From DAIRVC01 sp036803025 (lineage in GTDB: Bacteria > Chloroflexota > Anaerolineae > Anaerolineales > E44-bin32), in assembly GCA_036803025.1 (NCBI GenBank), contig DAIRVC010000169.1, forward strand, positions 1 to 5,581: a stretch of 5,581 nt of DNA, read 5' to 3'. This document shows positions 4,626-5,581 of the stretch, one piece after another (within the stretch, counting starts at the first letter, position 1; every line of letters starts with the position of its first letter). The position numbers and the translations under genes are program-made. The notes under the pieces are model-generated. The model made no database searches. It saw only the letters and a program-made list of their open reading frames with translations, and had not been told where the DNA came from.

Positions 4626-5177
4626 ATGGATCGCCCAGTGACCGAGCTGACCGCCGAAGATGTCGTCGAGATCGTGACGCTGTTGGGAGACAGCGGCATC
4701 GAACCGATCCTCGATGGCGGGTGGGCAGTCGACGCACTGCTGGGCAGGCAGACTCGCCCCCACGCGGATCTGGATCTTGCTGTGGAGCACGAACACGTCC
4801 CGGACATCCGCAGGCTGCTTGGGCAGAGAGGCTTCGCCGAGGTGCCGCGAGATGACTCGTGGGCCTGCAATTTCGTATTGGAGGACTCGCGAGGCCGGCG
4901 GGTCGACGTTCACTCGTTCTCGTTCGATGCTGCTGGAGGCCACGTGTTCGGCGTCGCCTATCCTTTCGATTCGCTGCGCGGTGCGGGCGCTGTGAACGGC
5001 GTTCCCGTCCGCTGCATCACGCCGGAGTGGCTGGTGAGATTCCATTCAGGCTACTGCCTCGACGAGAATGACTACCGCGATGTCATGGCTCTCTGCCGGC
5101 ACTTCGCCTTGGACCTCCCGGCGGGATTCGAGGGATTCCGCAAGACCGACCCGGCTGCCTTGCCGGACGCCGACTGA
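4626..5177 (+). CDS. lincosamide/aminoglycoside-type nucleotidyltransferase
   Basis: This 183-residue protein belongs to the small nucleotidyltransferase group (polymerase-beta fold) that includes LnuA/LinA-type lincosamide adenylyltransferases and related aminoglycoside resistance proteins. The active-site signature is clear: LDGGWAVDALLGRQTRPHADLD, with G31-G32-W33, D36 and the metal-binding pair D48/D50, and a third carboxylate in RRVDVHSFSFD (D94). The C-terminal part FHSGYCLDENDYRDVMALCRHF (about 139-160) followed by LP is also typical. All catalytic acids are present, so an active enzyme adding a nucleotide to a small hydroxylated molecule is plausible; the true substrate is unknown, as environmental members are mostly untested. 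The frame can be extended upstream to 4557, but ATG 4626 is preferred because GAGG (4616-4619) lies 6 nt before it and the extra residues look non-coding. It may be cotranscribed with the VOC gene. There is no signal peptide, so a cytosolic location is expected. Confidence 0.85.
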   Translation: MDRPVTELTAEDVVEIVTLLGDSGIEPILDGGWAVDALLGRQTRPHADLDLAVEHEHVPDIRRLLGQRGFAEVPRDDSWACNFVLEDSRGRRVDVHSFSFDAAGGHVFGVAYPFDSLRGAGAVNGVPVRCITPEWLVRFHSGYCLDENDYRDVMALCRHFALDLPAGFEGFRKTDPAALPDAD

Positions 5178-5185
5178 CCGCGAAC

Positions 5186-5226
5186 GGGACTAGACCTCCC
5201 CGCAGAAAGAGGATAGACTCAGTCCC
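5186..5226. terminator. inverted repeat after the nucleotidyltransferase, overlapping the next promoter
   Basis: GGGACT (5186-5191) pairs with AGTCCC (5221-5226), and inside them CCTC (5195-5198) pairs with GAGG (5209-5212). A fold spanning the whole intergenic core is possible, but the loops are large and there is no T-run, so termination is uncertain. Confidence 0.25.
5191..5219 (+). promoter_or_regulatory. candidate promoter for the SH3-domain lipoprotein gene
   Basis: TAGACC (5191-5196) and TAGACT (5214-5219) are separated by 17 bp; the -10 is identical to that proposed for the Roadblock gene. The -35 matches four of six consensus bases. The start codon is 56 bp downstream of the -10. 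Confidence 0.4.
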
Positions 5227-5275
5227 ATTAATCCGTGCCGGGTGGCGGCGGTGCATCCGGCCGCGGGAGGGTGGC

Positions 5276-5581
5276 ATGCTCAGGCGACGTGAGATCATCC
5301 TGGTCGGGGCCCTGGCGGCTGCCGGGAGCGCTTGTGCGCTCCAGGTGTCGCTCGACAATCCGGTGACCGAGCCGCCGCAGGCTGTTGTACCCTCTCCCAG
5401 CCCGACCGAAGTGGCTGTGGCCCCGGCGCCGATGACTCCCCTCGCTCCGGCCGCGACGCAACCCGCCTCTCCGACGTCCGGGCTGATCACCTTCGACGTT
5501 CGGGAGAACGCGCACTGCCGGATGGGGCCCGGCCTTCGCTACAACACGCCGGTAGGCCCGATCCGCGTCGACATCGGTTAC
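5276..5581 (+). CDS. SH3-domain lipoprotein, N-terminal part (runs off the window)
   Basis: The 102 residues visible are open to the right edge. The N-terminus MLRRREIILVGALAAAGSAC is a classic export signal: three arginines, a hydrophobic core (7-16) and a lipobox-like GSAC with Cys20, although Gly replaces the usual Leu at -3. Next is a linker (about 27-69) very rich in Pro, Ala and Thr that would span away from the membrane. From residue 71 the sequence ITFDVRENAHCRMGPGLRY and then PVGPIRVDIGY match the start of a bacterial SH3-like domain (consensus cRxGPgxxY...vG.l..G), a frequent module in Anaerolineae surface lipoproteins. GGGAGG (5265-5270) lies 5 nt before ATG 5276. It probably sits on the outer face of the cytoplasmic membrane and binds cell wall or another ligand; domains beyond the edge could change this view. 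Confidence 0.8.
   Translation, partial: MLRRREIILVGALAAAGSACALQVSLDNPVTEPPQAVVPSPSPTEVAVAPAPMTPLAPAATQPASPTSGLITFDVRENAHCRMGPGLRYNTPVGPIRVDIGY

Noticed and set aside
3923..4870. 315-codon minus-strand frame over the VOC and nucleotidyltransferase genes
   Set aside because: Both plus-strand genes have clear family motifs; this frame is antisense to both and shows none.
1..5581. CRISPR array, tRNA, rRNA, insertion sequence, phage or toxin-antitoxin module
   Set aside because: I found no regularly spaced repeats, cloverleaf, transposase or integrase motifs, terminal inverted repeats or toxin-antitoxin pairs.

Overview
This is a GC-rich, densely coded bacterial chromosomal segment. GC-ending codons dominate, genes start with GGAGG-type ribosome binding sites, and several starts are preceded by sigma70-like -35/-10 pairs. 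The gene content fits a Chloroflexota (Anaerolineae-like) genome: a DegV protein, a stand-alone Roadblock/LC7 protein, and a lipoprotein with a P/A/T-rich linker leading into an SH3-like 'CRxGPGxxY' repeat. This assignment is an inference from gene families and composition; the window has no rRNA or marker gene to fix it.

Layout from left to right. Positions 1-128 hold the C-terminal end of a gene, probably an M28-type metallopeptidase. A promoter near 163-191 then drives a DegV-family fatty-acid-binding protein (228-1088). After 35 bp comes a VIT1/CCC1-type iron/manganese transporter (1124-1930), probably in the same transcript. The transporter converges on a minus-strand endonuclease/exonuclease/phosphatase-family hydrolase (1927-2937), and the two genes share a single CTAG that is the stop codon on both strands. 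The hydrolase promoter is divergent from the promoter of a small Roadblock/LC7 protein (3072-3446), and the two -35 boxes lie 17 bp apart.

A spacer of about 570 bp (3447-4021) has no convincing gene. It ends in the best sigma70-like promoter of the window (TTGACA, 17 bp, TAGCAT), a perfect CGGACA/TGTCCG inverted repeat at the predicted transcription start, and a leader of about 108 nt containing a possible 11-codon peptide. This leads into a PhnB-like VOC-fold protein (4022-4519). Next come a lincosamide/aminoglycoside-type nucleotidyltransferase (4626-5177) and the start of an SH3-domain lipoprotein (5276 to the window end).

The genes do not form an obvious single pathway. The most noteworthy unit is the VOC protein plus antibiotic-type nucleotidyltransferase behind an apparently regulated promoter, which could be a small intrinsic resistance or detoxification locus. 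I saw no tRNA, rRNA, CRISPR array, insertion sequence or phage gene, and I do not claim a new defence or mobile system here.
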